64,000 nt of DNA from JAEZDC01 sp036676415 (lineage in GTDB: Bacteria; Bacteroidota; Bacteroidia; Chitinophagales; Chitinophagaceae), in NCBI GenBank assembly GCA_036676415.1, contig JAKFCX010000058.1:42946-106945 (forward strand). Direction: 5' to 3'. Positions 9,149 to 18,300 of this stretch are shown piece by piece. A program made the translations under genes and the position numbers. Under the pieces are notes generated by a model, which searched no databases, was not told the DNA's origin, and saw nothing but the letters and a program-made list of their open reading frames with translations. How positions within the stretch are numbered: the stretch's first letter is position 1; every line of letters begins with the position of its first letter.

Positions 9149-10690
9149 ATGGGCAGTATCAAAGATCTTGTTAAGACATCAGACCGCTTGAAGCAAATAG
9201 AATTTTGGGGCACGTCTACGCTTTTTGCTTTCGGTATTTTTTATTTCGTTTCTACTGGATTGGAAGATAGCAGCACTATACAGCAAACTAAATTCAGACC
9301 GTTGTTTGAGCAGGCTGGTGTGAAATATGACTATTACGAGAATTATTTTATCCCACAGCTGATAAGATTGGTAGTTGGTTTTGCAGCTTTCCTTTACCTG
9401 AACTTTATCAATGTTCCCAGGCTGCTTCGGAATGAAGATCCCTTATGGAATGCTCTGAGAGGATTGCTCCTGTTTTTTTTCATCGGATTTATGTTTGGTG
9501 CTACCAATGTTTTGTTAAGGGAATATGTATACAGCATCCAAACAATAGAGGTTACACTGCTTGAATTATACGGTAGTGGGTTTCTACTTGCCGGTTTCTG
9601 GTATGTTGTGTTTGGCTTTTATACCATCCTTCGCTTTGCTACTATGTACATGCTGGATAAAGCCGTTCAAAAAAACACAGATAATAACTTTATACGAAAA
9701 GAAGGGGTCGTAGCTTTCCTTATTTGGGCTGCTATTCTATCACTGATGCTTGTGACCGATACGGTAACACTATTTACATTGGTATGGATCGTTGTTATAC
9801 CTCCTGCAATTGCACTCTACCTGTTTTCATTTTACCAGCTTATACCAGAATCATTTTCAAAACCACATCCATTTCGTTCATACTTTTCAAAGGTGACACT
9901 CATCCTGGCCGCTTTATTTCTACCGGTTGCAGCTTTCGTTTGGGTATTGCTGCAAGACGGCCCACCTTCTGTAACAACCAGTATACTAAATTCAATTTTT
10001 CAATTATTCGTTACTGCACCGGTAACATGGTGGTTGTTCAGAAAAAAGAGTACAGGTAACGACGAAATCACCACTTTAAAAAGAGAACTGGGTCAGTCAA
10101 CTGCCAACTTCGATTTCCTTCGATCACAAATCAATCCGCACTTTCTCTTTAATGCACTCAATACACTTTATGGTACTGCATTACAGGAAGGATCTGAACG
10201 TACCAGTGAAGGCATTCAAAAACTTGGAGATATGATGCGGTTTATGTTGCAGGAAAATATGCAGGAAAAGATTCCACTTACCAGGGAGATTGAATACCTG
10301 GAAAATTACATCACCTTACAAAAGTTAAGAACAGATACAAATCCGGATATAAAAATAGAAACGAATATCAGCAACGAACATGGCCATGCATTACAGATAT
10401 CTCCAATGTTGCTGATCCCCTTCATTGAAAATGCATTCAAACACGGCATCAGTTTCAGGGAAACTTCCTATATCAACATTAGCCTCAAATGTGTAGATAC
10501 AACCCTTTATTATGATGTGCATAACAGCAAACACCAGAGACACCATAAAGACCCTGAAAAAAACAATACTGGCATTGGATTGAATAATGTTCAACAACGT
10601 TTGCAACTGTCGTACCCTGGTAAACATGAAATGAAGGTTACTGAAACGGAAAAGAATTTCTCAATCTACCTTTCACTACAATTAACTTAG
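9149..10690 (+). CDS. LytS/YehU-type membrane sensor histidine kinase
   Basis: A sensor that phosphorylates its partner regulator. About eight hydrophobic segments fill residues 20-300, followed by the His_kinase domain with H331 in SQINPHFLFNALNTL and the ATPase N-box LIPFIENAFKHGI near residue 425. There is no extracytoplasmic sensor domain, so the signal is probably sensed in or at the membrane. I chose the ATG at 9149 (513 residues) over a TTG three codons upstream. The LytTR regulator follows after 22 bp, giving an operon pair. Confidence 0.93.
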   Translation: MGSIKDLVKTSDRLKQIEFWGTSTLFAFGIFYFVSTGLEDSSTIQQTKFRPLFEQAGVKYDYYENYFIPQLIRLVVGFAAFLYLNFINVPRLLRNEDPLWNALRGLLLFFFIGFMFGATNVLLREYVYSIQTIEVTLLELYGSGFLLAGFWYVVFGFYTILRFATMYMLDKAVQKNTDNNFIRKEGVVAFLIWAAILSLMLVTDTVTLFTLVWIVVIPPAIALYLFSFYQLIPESFSKPHPFRSYFSKVTLILAALFLPVAAFVWVLLQDGPPSVTTSILNSIFQLFVTAPVTWWLFRKKSTGNDEITTLKRELGQSTANFDFLRSQINPHFLFNALNTLYGTALQEGSERTSEGIQKLGDMMRFMLQENMQEKIPLTREIEYLENYITLQKLRTDTNPDIKIETNISNEHGHALQISPMLLIPFIENAFKHGISFRETSYINISLKCVDTTLYYDVHNSKHQRHHKDPEKNNTGIGLNNVQQRLQLSYPGKHEMKVTETEKNFSIYLSLQLT

Positions 10691-10712
10691 CGTATTCTAA
10701 ATTCAATTCTTT

Positions 10713-11399
10713 ATGAAGGCAATTGCCATCGATGATGAACCGATCGCTTTGGATATAATAAGATCACATGCATCTAAGGTGCCCTACCTGGATCTGAAAG
10801 CAGGTTTCACTGATGCCTTCAAAGCACTCGAATATTTACAGAAAGAGAACATTGACTTATTGTTTCTTGACATCAAGATGCCGGATATTTCCGGAATTGA
10901 GTTCTTCAACACCCTTTCAAAAAAACCATTACTCATTTTTACCACTGCCTATCAGGAACATGCAGCTGTAAGTTTTGAAATGGATGCTGTTGATTATCTG
11001 TTGAAACCATTTTCACTGGCTCGTTTTATAAAGGGCTGCAATAAGGCTTATGAATTATACAACTTTCGTAACGCAGCCGAAAACGCAGATCATTTGTTCG
11101 TTAAAACAGGAGCCGAACAGGTGAAAGTGTTTTACGATGAAATTTTGTACCTGGAAGCAACAGGTAATTATGTTACTTTTTTTCTGAAGGATAAGAAACT
11201 ACTCTCACGAAGTACATTTGTGGAAGCCATGAGCCTGCTTCCCACAGGAAATTTTATTCGCATTCATCGATCATTTATTGTGAATGTGAAGAAGATTGAT
11301 AAACTCGAAAAACAACAGGTAACGCTCAACAATATAAAACTTCCGGTAAGCGATGCTTATGCAAAAGATCTGGCTTCTCTTATCCACAAGAAAGACTAA
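10713..11399 (+). CDS. LytTR-family response regulator
   Basis: A 228-residue regulator. The receiver domain (1-120) has the acidic pair D7/D8, phospho-acceptor D53 in LFLDIKMPD, and K98 in LLKPF. The LytTR DNA-binding domain (about 126-228) has the typical YLEATGNYVTFF and FIRIHRSFIVNVKKI. It is partner to the kinase just upstream. The target genes are unknown; the trpG gene 32 bp downstream may be co-transcribed. Confidence 0.94.
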   Translation: MKAIAIDDEPIALDIIRSHASKVPYLDLKAGFTDAFKALEYLQKENIDLLFLDIKMPDISGIEFFNTLSKKPLLIFTTAYQEHAAVSFEMDAVDYLLKPFSLARFIKGCNKAYELYNFRNAAENADHLFVKTGAEQVKVFYDEILYLEATGNYVTFFLKDKKLLSRSTFVEAMSLLPTGNFIRIHRSFIVNVKKIDKLEKQQVTLNNIKLPVSDAYAKDLASLIHKKD

Positions 11400-11431
11400 A
11401 TAATCGCTACTTAAAAGCTTGATTAAAACCT

Positions 11432-12007
11432 ATGAAGATTTTGGTGTGTGATAATTACGATTCTTTTACTTACAACCTGGTTCACCTGGTAAAAAAGATC
11501 TGCCATTGTACAATTGAAGTTCATAAAAATGATGTTTTACCATTAGAAGAAGTAAAAGAATATGACAAAATCATCCTTTCTCCGGGACCAGGCCTTCCAA
11601 AAGATGCCGGCAAGTTGATACAACTGATAAATGAATATGCACCCACTAAATCCATATTAGGTGTTTGCTTAGGTCACCAGGCAATAGCTGAAAGTTTTGG
11701 CGGAAGGTTGATCAACTTGTCAACTGTGCTGCATGGTATTATTACCTCTGCAAGATATGTGGGTTATGAAAAGAATACTTCACTATTTAATGGGCTTCCT
11801 GCAGCTTTTGAAGTTGGACATTATCATAGCTGGATAGTAAGTGATGAACAATTTCCCAGGAATTTAGAAGTTACTGCAAGAGATGAGCATGATTACATTA
11901 TGGCCTTGCAGCATAAAACTTACGATGTTACCGGTGTACAGTTTCATCCAGAAAGTGTATTGACTCCCTACGGCGAAACCATTATGAAAAACTGGTTATC
12001 CCGGTAA
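11432..12007 (+). CDS. trpG: Anthranilate/aminodeoxychorismate synthase glutamine amidotransferase subunit
   Basis: Class I glutamine amidotransferase of 191 residues that supplies ammonia for anthranilate (or aminodeoxychorismate) synthesis. The catalytic triad is visible: C79 (GVCLGHQ), H172 and E174 (QFHPES); the oxyanion region is SPGPGLP. The N-terminus MKILVCDNYDSFTYNLVHLV is standard. It is followed by a trpF-like gene, but no trpE, D, C, B or A is in the window, so the pair is detached from a full trp operon. PabA is an alternative name. Confidence 0.9.
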   Translation: MKILVCDNYDSFTYNLVHLVKKICHCTIEVHKNDVLPLEEVKEYDKIILSPGPGLPKDAGKLIQLINEYAPTKSILGVCLGHQAIAESFGGRLINLSTVLHGIITSARYVGYEKNTSLFNGLPAAFEVGHYHSWIVSDEQFPRNLEVTARDEHDYIMALQHKTYDVTGVQFHPESVLTPYGETIMKNWLSR

Positions 12008-12015
12008 GCCTTTCA

Positions 12016-12023
12016 TATCTTTG
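12016..12023 (+). promoter_or_regulatory. TAnnTTTG-type -7 box upstream of trpF
   Basis: TATCTTTG overlaps the 3' side of trpG and lies 23 bp before the trpF ATG. It fits the Bacteroidota sigma-A -7 element, but the expected TTTG at about -33 is poor. It could give trpF its own transcript. Confidence 0.4.
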
Positions 12024-12046
12024 CCGCCTCATAAAAATTGGAAAGA

Positions 12047-12649
12047 ATGAATATTAAAGTTTGCGGCATTACCCAGTTGAAGCAATTACAGCAGTTAGAA
12101 GCTTTGGATATTGACTTTGCAGGGGTGGTTTTTGATAAACAATCTTCGAAATATATTGGCGACAATATAAGCCCTGAAGATATTCGTGCAGCTGATTTTG
12201 ATGTAAAAAAAGTAGGGGTTTTTAACAACGCAGATTTCGACTTCATTACAGAGCAGGTAGAAAAATATTCACTGGATATTGTTCAGCTGGATGGTGAAGA
12301 ATCATCCGGGTTTTGTGAAGAACTATCGGAAGATATTGAAGTGATCAAGACTTTCCGCATAAAAAATGGTGAGCAGAATGTTGATAGGCTAATTGATGAA
12401 TATGACCTGTCTTGTGATTATTATTTGTTTGATGTAGAAGGCAACGATTATACTTTTCTTGCAAAAAGTAAAATAGAAAAACCATTTTTCATCAGTGGAA
12501 ATATTCGTGTTGAGGATGCTGCCTCACTCAAATCATTAACACATCCTGATTTGTTTGCCGTGAACATAGACAGCAGTTTTGAAAAAGAGCCAGGGGTAAA
12601 AGATATGGGCCTTATTCTTCAGTTCAGAGAAGCCATCAGAAAAAAATAG
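12047..12649 (+). CDS. trpF: Divergent phosphoribosylanthranilate isomerase-like protein
   Basis: A 200-residue TIM-barrel protein of the TrpF family. Catalytic C6 (KVCGIT) and D129 (YLFDVEG) are in place, and the C-terminal VNIDSSFEKEPGVKDM fits the family. Several usually invariant features are not: the QLHG histidine is Asp (D82, QLDGEE), the SxR arginine is Lys (K35), and the GGTG phosphate-binding loop after the catalytic Asp is missing or rewritten (EGNDYTF). Activity is therefore uncertain. I start at ATG 12047; an in-frame TTG lies three codons upstream. It overlaps nothing and sits 39 bp after trpG. Confidence 0.8.
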   Translation: MNIKVCGITQLKQLQQLEALDIDFAGVVFDKQSSKYIGDNISPEDIRAADFDVKKVGVFNNADFDFITEQVEKYSLDIVQLDGEESSGFCEELSEDIEVIKTFRIKNGEQNVDRLIDEYDLSCDYYLFDVEGNDYTFLAKSKIEKPFFISGNIRVEDAASLKSLTHPDLFAVNIDSSFEKEPGVKDMGLILQFREAIRKK

Positions 12650-12672
12650 AAAGCAGGATCATCCCTACTTTC
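12649..12672. terminator. Imperfect hairpin between convergent trpF and phnA-like genes
   Basis: GAAAGCAGG (12649-12657) pairs with CCTACTTTC (12664-12672) with one mismatch and a 6-nt loop, preceded by an A-run. It overlaps both stop regions and could stop transcription in both directions, though the T-tracts are short. Confidence 0.4.
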
Positions 12673-13240
12673 TCACATACTTAGTAAGTATTACGATCAC
12701 CTGCCCTTCTATTTTTCCTTCAATCTGTTCCGTGTTATTTTCTACCAGGCGAATATTTTTTACTACCGTCCCCATTTTTGCATTGAGCGTAGAACCTTTT
12801 ACATCAAGTGATTTAGTCAGCACAACCGTATCACCACTTTGCAGAATATTTCCATTAGCATCTTTATGTAAATCTACCGAGCCGTCATTCTCATGATCAC
12901 CTGTTGCTTTTGCCCAGGTGGCTCTTTCATCGTCAAAATATATCATCTCTAAGTTATCTGCAGCCCATGTTTCATTTCTCAACCGGTTCAACATTCTCCA
13001 TGCTACCACCTGAACACCCGGAACTTCACTCCACATGCTCTCAGTTAAACATTTCCAGTGAGCGCTGTCAAGTGGAACTTTCTTTTCAACCTGGTTAAGA
13101 CAAGTATCACAAATAATGATACTGTTATCTTCATTACTACGATCCTGGGGAGGAACTTCATACATTGTCAAACCTCTTGCTGATCCACACAATTCACACT
13201 TACTATCACTTCGCTTCAGCAGTATTTCTTCCAGTTTCAT
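12665..13240 (-). CDS. PhnA/YjdM-family zinc-ribbon protein
   Basis: A 191-residue protein. The N-terminal zinc ribbon has C15/C18 (CELCG) and C44/C47 (CDTC). The C-terminal PhnA domain includes DGSVDLHKDANGNILQSGDTVVLTKSLDVKGS. Despite the historic name from phosphonate operons, the family's function is not established and no phosphonate genes are near. Its start is divergent from exonuclease III with a 90-bp gap. Confidence 0.88.
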   Translation of the reverse strand: MKLEEILLKRSDSKCELCGSARGLTMYEVPPQDRSNEDNSIIICDTCLNQVEKKVPLDSAHWKCLTESMWSEVPGVQVVAWRMLNRLRNETWAADNLEMIYFDDERATWAKATGDHENDGSVDLHKDANGNILQSGDTVVLTKSLDVKGSTLNAKMGTVVKNIRLVENNTEQIEGKIEGQVIVILTKYVRK

Positions 13241-13330
13241 TTTATAATTTATGGGGGCTAAGGTAATATTATTTCACTGCTGCTTATTTGAAACATTGAT
13301 TCCTTCGTTGCAATTACAGATATTAGCATC

Positions 13331-14107
13331 ATGAAAATAGCTACCTACAATGTAAATGGTGTAAATGGAAGATTGCCTGTGCTTCTTCGTTGGCTAAGTG
13401 AATCGAAACCTGATGTTGTTTGTTTACAGGAGTTAAAAGCACCAGAAGAAAAATTCCCATTGCAGGCAATTACAGATGCAGGTTATCATGCAATATGGCA
13501 CGGACAAAAAAGCTGGAATGGTGTAGCTATTTTATCAAAACATGAAAAACCACGGGAAATATGCAGGGCATTACCGGGTGACGAAGAAGACTTGCATAGC
13601 CGTTATATTGAAGCAATTGTAAATGGCATCACCATAGGTTGTTTATATCTACCCAATGGAAATCCTGCTCCCGGGCCAAAGTTTGATTACAAACTTGGTT
13701 GGTTTGAAAGACTAACAACACATGCTGCCGGGTTACTGGCTGCAAAGAAACCGGTGATACTTACAGGTGATTACAATGTAATGCCTACCGAAAAAGATGT
13801 TTACAAACCGGAGCGCTGGGTGAATGATGCTTTATTCAGACCTGAGACACGTGCGGCTTTTCAGAAACTGATAAAACAGGGATGGACCGATGCAATAAGA
13901 AAATTATACCCAGATGAAACGATCTATACGTTCTTCGATTATTTCCGTAATGCCTATGAACGAAATGCCGGGTTGCGTATCGACCATTTTCTGTTAAGCC
14001 CTGAAGTTGATAAAAGACTAATTGCAGCAGGTGTTGACAGAGAGGTACGTGGATGGGAAAAAACAAGTGACCATGCACCAGTCTGGATCGAATTAAAAGA
14101 TGTATGA
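13331..14107 (+). CDS. xth: Exodeoxyribonuclease III (AP endonuclease)
   Basis: Mg-dependent DNA repair nuclease of the EEP fold, 258 residues. Visible catalytic residues include N7/N9 (TYNVNGVNGR), E34 (CLQELKAPE), the TGDYNVMPTEKDVY block and the terminal TSDHAPVWIEL histidine. It incises DNA at abasic sites and removes 3' blocks. The length fits the family. The ATG start is supported by the MKIATYNVNG opening. Confidence 0.95.
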   Translation: MKIATYNVNGVNGRLPVLLRWLSESKPDVVCLQELKAPEEKFPLQAITDAGYHAIWHGQKSWNGVAILSKHEKPREICRALPGDEEDLHSRYIEAIVNGITIGCLYLPNGNPAPGPKFDYKLGWFERLTTHAAGLLAAKKPVILTGDYNVMPTEKDVYKPERWVNDALFRPETRAAFQKLIKQGWTDAIRKLYPDETIYTFFDYFRNAYERNAGLRIDHFLLSPEVDKRLIAAGVDREVRGWEKTSDHAPVWIELKDV

Positions 14108-14152
14108 TAACATAGTTACAACGCTACCCTAATTATATTTAGCTTTCATTTT

Positions 14153-14971
14153 ATGCAAGAAAACAATATCACATCTTGGCGAAGCAGGCTTCATGAGGTC
14201 ATTTATGAATCCAATACCAAAGCCGGAAAAGCTTTCGATGTTTCGTTACTTGTATTGATCGTAGCCAGCATACTGGTTGTGATGCTAGACAGCATTGAAT
14301 TGTGGCGCAAAGAGTATGGAGATTTGTTTGTTACACTTGAATGGATATTCACTATTATTTTTACGATTGAATATATCCTACGCCTTATCACAATTAAACG
14401 ACCGCTGCGATATATGTTTAGTTTTCTAGGCATTATTGATTTGCTGGCTATCATCCCAAGTTATCTCAGCATTTTCTTCGCCGGATCTCAAACATTATTA
14501 GTATTCAGGGCTCTTCGTTTACTCAGGATATTCAGGATATTCAAACTAAATCATTATATCTCCGAAATGCGTTTTCTGGGTGCTGCTGTACAGGGAAGTC
14601 TTAAAAAGATCAGCATTTTTATGATGATCGTTTTAATGCTTGTTATTATCCTTGGTTCTTTAATGTACCTGGTAGAAGGAGGACAAAATGGATTTCACAG
14701 CATTCCTGATAGTGTATATTGGGCTATTGTAACTATAACTACTGTTGGCTATGGAGATATTTCTCCTGTTACACCATTAGGAAAATTCCTTGCAAGTTTT
14801 ATCATGATGATGGGTTATGGTATCATCGCAGTTCCTACAGGTATTGTTACAACGGAAATGGCGTTGGCTGCAAAAAGAAAAGACCAGAAGCATGAGGTTT
14901 GTCCGAAATGTGGCAAAGAAGGACATGATGATGATGCGGTTTTTTGTAAGAAATGTGGTGAGCGATTATAG
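14153..14971 (+). CDS. Voltage-gated potassium channel with C-terminal zinc ribbon
   Basis: A six-helix Kv-type ion channel of 272 residues. S4 carries R119, R122, R125 and R128 at three-residue spacing, the pore helix leads to the selectivity filter TTVGYGD (196-202), and S6 follows. The cytoplasmic tail ends with a CPKCG...CKKCG ribbon (C250, C253, C265, C268) of the kind found in zinc-ribbon proteins. The tail is unusual compared with the RCK or cyclic-nucleotide domains normally expected. A near-consensus TAGCTTTC box lies just upstream. It converges on the DUF389 gene. Confidence 0.93.
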   Translation: MQENNITSWRSRLHEVIYESNTKAGKAFDVSLLVLIVASILVVMLDSIELWRKEYGDLFVTLEWIFTIIFTIEYILRLITIKRPLRYMFSFLGIIDLLAIIPSYLSIFFAGSQTLLVFRALRLLRIFRIFKLNHYISEMRFLGAAVQGSLKKISIFMMIVLMLVIILGSLMYLVEGGQNGFHSIPDSVYWAIVTITTVGYGDISPVTPLGKFLASFIMMMGYGIIAVPTGIVTTEMALAAKRKDQKHEVCPKCGKEGHDDDAVFCKKCGERL

Positions 14972-15083
14972 GAGGCTTTCAGTAAACTGCGGTTACTTGG
15001 TTGTATCAAAGCGATGAACGAGATTTAGCTAAAACATAAAAGAATTTACTGAGGACTCACTTGTGCTTAGGTTTTTATTAATA

Positions 15084-16379
15084 TCATTCTTTAATAAAAA
15101 CAATGCTGTCAACAGACATTCTCACCCGCAAAAATTGGTTTAACTGGGCTAATTGTCGTTTAGTTATTATCCGATTCGATTTATAAAAGATCACCGGTAG
15201 TCTTCTATCAAACCTGTGTGTAGTATCTGAAAAAGAAAGCCACCCGTTTCTTGCTGTATCAATAAAGGGAAATGCAATCGTAATCTCTTTTACTATTTGA
15301 TGGTATGAGAGTGTATCTGTTGCTTTTGCTTCGTTTCCGTTTTTTAACCGGTCCAGCTCTAATTGTTGGTACATATTTCGAATTACACTTGCGCTTAGCT
15401 CATTTACTTCATCCCTTGTCATATTAACACGATGAGAAACGAGTTGGTAACCTTCAATTTTATTTGCCTTTAATTCTTGGGCTATTGATTGTTTAATGCT
15501 ATCGGAAATCGGATTCCCTGAATGATACACTTTAATAAGTGTTGCAGTATCCCGTTTGTCAAGTTCCCATTTTAAAATTTCATTACCCTGCTGCTCAATA
15601 CGCCGCAGAACTATATTATTTATTTCCTTCTTGATTGTCTCTCTTTGGTACACAGTAAACAGGAAATAAATACTGGGAAGGGTGATTACGATGGTGAGTA
15701 TTGTAAAAATAATATTCGAAGTAGTTTGCTGCTGTTTTGTACGATACACCTTCGCAGGAAACTTCAGGTATTTCACCATTACGAAAGTAGCAAGGCTGAT
15801 GAAAACCGCATTGATAAAAAACAAGTAGAAAGCACCACCAAAATAATTCCACTGCTGAGTTGCAATACCATACCCGGCAGTGCATAAAGGTGGCATTAAC
15901 GCTGTTGCAATAGCTACACCAGGTAAAGCAATAGACGGACCGGAGCGTGATGAAGAAATGATGCCGGCGACACCACCAAACAAAGCTATCATCACATCCA
16001 ATAAAGTAGGAAAAATTCTGGCTTCTATCTCTGTAGTAGGATTCGCAAAAGGTGAGATGGAAAAATACAAAACAGAAGCAGTCAGGCACAAAACTACTGC
16101 AATCAACAAGTTTCTCGCAGACCGGATGAACAGTTGCTTATCATGGATGCCTAACGAAAGTCCTATACCAAGAATGGGTGACATCAGGGGAGAAATCAAC
16201 ATGGCACCGATGATAACTGCAGTAGAATTGGTATCGAGACCGATGGAAGCCAGGGCCGCAGAACAGAATAGTAACCAGATATTGTAACCACGAATAGAAA
16301 CACCCTCACTAATCCTGTTAATACTGCCAGTAGTATCTGTATTGGTTTGAAGGTCAAATATTTTATGCAACCACGTCAT
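15084..16379 (-). CDS. DUF389 (TIGR00341-type) integral membrane protein
   Basis: A 431-residue protein. Residues about 30-230 hold at least five membrane segments with the DUF389 hallmarks GLDTNSTAVIIGAMLISPLMSPILGIG and GVAIATALMPPLCTAGYGIA. A C-terminal soluble region of about 180 residues follows one more helix and probably lies in the periplasm or cytosol. Function is not established for the family; transport has been suggested. It is divergent from a small exported protein. Confidence 0.88.
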   Translation of the reverse strand: MTWLHKIFDLQTNTDTTGSINRISEGVSIRGYNIWLLFCSAALASIGLDTNSTAVIIGAMLISPLMSPILGIGLSLGIHDKQLFIRSARNLLIAVVLCLTASVLYFSISPFANPTTEIEARIFPTLLDVMIALFGGVAGIISSSRSGPSIALPGVAIATALMPPLCTAGYGIATQQWNYFGGAFYLFFINAVFISLATFVMVKYLKFPAKVYRTKQQQTTSNIIFTILTIVITLPSIYFLFTVYQRETIKKEINNIVLRRIEQQGNEILKWELDKRDTATLIKVYHSGNPISDSIKQSIAQELKANKIEGYQLVSHRVNMTRDEVNELSASVIRNMYQQLELDRLKNGNEAKATDTLSYHQIVKEITIAFPFIDTARNGWLSFSDTTHRFDRRLPVIFYKSNRIITKRQLAQLNQFLRVRMSVDSIVFIKE

Positions 16380-16471
16380 CCGGTAAAGTTAACGCACGTT
16401 TAATAATAATAACGTCTTGATACTTTATGCAAAACCTTTCAATGTCGCATCATGAACTAAACCGTAGTACC

Positions 16472-17269
16472 ATGAAAAGATTTTTACTCATTGCCTGCCT
16501 CCCACTGCTGGCTGTTTTTAGCTTCACAAACCGAACGAATACGCTTAACCACTTCAATACCCTGGCAGAACAGATCAAGAATGAAATTGAACAAAATGCT
16601 ATTGCAGAATCCAATGGCACATCGAAAGTCAACAATATCGAAATATGGAACACAGGTGATATCAAGCTGCACTTTTCCGGTAACAGCACTGTTCAAATGT
16701 TCAATTTGTTTGAACTATATAAAACCCAGGAGACATCATTTGGAATCCAGCTTAACGAAAATGAAACATTCATCCGCTTCAACATTTCAGAATCAGGGTA
16801 CACAGATATCCATTTCAGAACTCATGCAAAAGCAAAAGAGGTGTATGAAGCCTTTCTTGATCTCATATTTGCAGGAAAAGATTATTATTCTCCTGAGATC
16901 AACCTTGATATCGCACAGACCAGAGACAGCATCAACGTGCTATTGAGTAAATATGCCAGTTTCAATCCACAGATCAGGGTAAGCCTGAAAGGTTCGGTGA
17001 TCATCACCAACAACAATATGCAGTTCTTTACATTTAATCTCCTTGAACTTGCCAGTTCGCAATACACTGAAAACTTTGAAGTGAACGGTATAGAGATGAT
17101 ACCATGCACCAAAAGAAATGTAGGTGCCAATAACTGGATCAGATTTAATACAGCAAAAGGCAACACTGCTTTTCTCCGCTTTGATTGCATCAGCGATGCA
17201 GAACTGGCAAAAATTCACCAGCTACTGGTTCATCTGAGAACTTCTGTTTTAAGGGTTATGCATAGTTAA
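16472..17269 (+). CDS. Exported protein with two internal repeats, function unknown
   Basis: The ATG at 16472 opens a clear signal peptide (MKRFLLIACLPLLAVFSFT), so I prefer it to an ATG 45 bp upstream; 265 residues. The mature part seems to hold two copies of a ~85-residue unit, each with an FNL(F/L)EL segment, an IRFN strand and a terminal helix (KEVYEAFLDLI versus LAKIHQLLVHLR). No enzyme motif is visible. I do not recognise the family. Start region is divergent from the DUF389 gene. Confidence 0.72.
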   Translation: MKRFLLIACLPLLAVFSFTNRTNTLNHFNTLAEQIKNEIEQNAIAESNGTSKVNNIEIWNTGDIKLHFSGNSTVQMFNLFELYKTQETSFGIQLNENETFIRFNISESGYTDIHFRTHAKAKEVYEAFLDLIFAGKDYYSPEINLDIAQTRDSINVLLSKYASFNPQIRVSLKGSVIITNNNMQFFTFNLLELASSQYTENFEVNGIEMIPCTKRNVGANNWIRFNTAKGNTAFLRFDCISDAELAKIHQLLVHLRTSVLRVMHS

Positions 17270-17334
17270 CTGCTGCTGATTGCCCTTACAGCATAATCAG
17301 GCACAGAATTTTCGGCAGAGTTCTAAAAAATATC

Positions 17335-17733
17335 ATGAAGCAAAACGAAAGTGATAGAATAAGGAACACTGATCTCCAGGATTCTGCAAGAGATAAAGAA
17401 AGATTAAAGCCCGATGAAGTTATTATGGACCTTCCGGAAGTAAAAGATATACCCGGACAGGAGTTTATTGCTGATCTAGAAATGAACACTGAGAAAATAC
17501 CTGCAAATGATGATGCAAGGTCGAATAGAATATCACTTGCTTCTACAGATAATGAAGGTGATCCGCTGAATGAAAAAAGTGCCACCCGAACAGGAAGTGA
17601 TTTGGATACCAGTGGAGTGGATGAGGACGATTTAAACGAATCGATCGGTGAAGAAGACGAAGAAAACAATATTTACAGCCTCGGCGATGAGAAGGAAACG
17701 GATGCTGACAATGAAACATTGGGCAATCCTTAA
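17335..17733 (+). CDS. Small acidic, probably disordered hypothetical protein
   Basis: 132 residues, very rich in Asp, Glu, Asn and Ser with no hydrophobic core, signal peptide or Cys. The C-terminal third is almost entirely acidic (GVDEDDLNESIGEEDEENN). It is followed at 8 bp by a strong terminator, which supports a real gene. Such proteins are common beside stress genes in related bacteria, but the role here is unknown. Confidence 0.65.
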   Translation: MKQNESDRIRNTDLQDSARDKERLKPDEVIMDLPEVKDIPGQEFIADLEMNTEKIPANDDARSNRISLASTDNEGDPLNEKSATRTGSDLDTSGVDEDDLNESIGEEDEENNIYSLGDEKETDADNETLGNP

Positions 17734-17740
17734 TAAAAAA

Positions 17741-17762
17741 GGGACTGAATAAATTCAGTCCC
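17741..17762. terminator. Bidirectional intrinsic terminator
   Basis: GGGACTGAAT and ATTCAGTCCC form a perfect 10-bp stem with a 2-nt centre (or 9 bp with a 4-nt loop), with A6 before and a T-rich stretch after. It sits between two convergent genes and serves both. Confidence 0.88.
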
Positions 17763-17785
17763 TTATATTTTTCTTTACCATTGAA

Positions 17786-18247
17786 TTAATCGTCTTTCTT
17801 TACTTTTCTCTCACCAGTTTCAGCGTCAACCTTAATCTTGGTATCGCCGTCTTTGATCTTGTAGTCACCATCATCCTCTACTTTTATCTTATAATCATCA
17901 CCCACTTTTTTCTTGTAACCTTCTCCATCTCTCTTTAATTTGTAATCAGTGTCATCATCATCACCTCCAAAATAGATATATTTTCCTTCATCATCCAGAC
18001 GAACATATCCATTAATTACTTTACCCGATTTACCCCAAACCGTATCGTTTGTTTTTGTATCTACATACATACGTACAGGCTTCTTTGTTGATGCATCTAC
18101 CATCAAACCTGTTTCTTCATCCTTCACCAATTCAATTGGCTCACCCGTGGTCAGGTCAATGTACCTTTCGTCAGCTCTTGAATCTGAACATGCCGTCCAG
18201 GTTGTTGCTGCCAAAAGACCAAGGGCCATCATCTTAACTACTTTCAT
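17786..18247 (-). CDS. Lipoprotein with repeated Asp/Lys-rich tail
   Basis: A 153-residue lipoprotein: the signal peptide ends in a lipobox with C20 (TWTAC). Residues 30-95 contain short TGEPIELVKDEETG-like beta repeats. The last ~60 residues are a charged low-complexity chain of DYKIKVEDDG/DGDTKIKVDAETGE units. The composition suggests a cation-binding or disordered surface tail (inference). Not recognised beyond that. Confidence 0.75.
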   Translation of the reverse strand: MKVVKMMALGLLAATTWTACSDSRADERYIDLTTGEPIELVKDEETGLMVDASTKKPVRMYVDTKTNDTVWGKSGKVINGYVRLDDEGKYIYFGGDDDDTDYKLKRDGEGYKKKVGDDYKIKVEDDGDYKIKDGDTKIKVDAETGERKVKKDD

Positions 18248-18300
18248 AAACGTTTTTTATTTGACAGTAGTAAAACAATATCCAGGCCAAGCCTAATAAC

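Noticed and set aside
9890..9900. GTGACAC sequences inside the histidine kinase gene and the DUF5686 gene (near 39998)
   Set aside because: They match only the 7-base core, lack the AAG and CAAC flanks and lie in coding sequence, so they are not counted as repeat copies.
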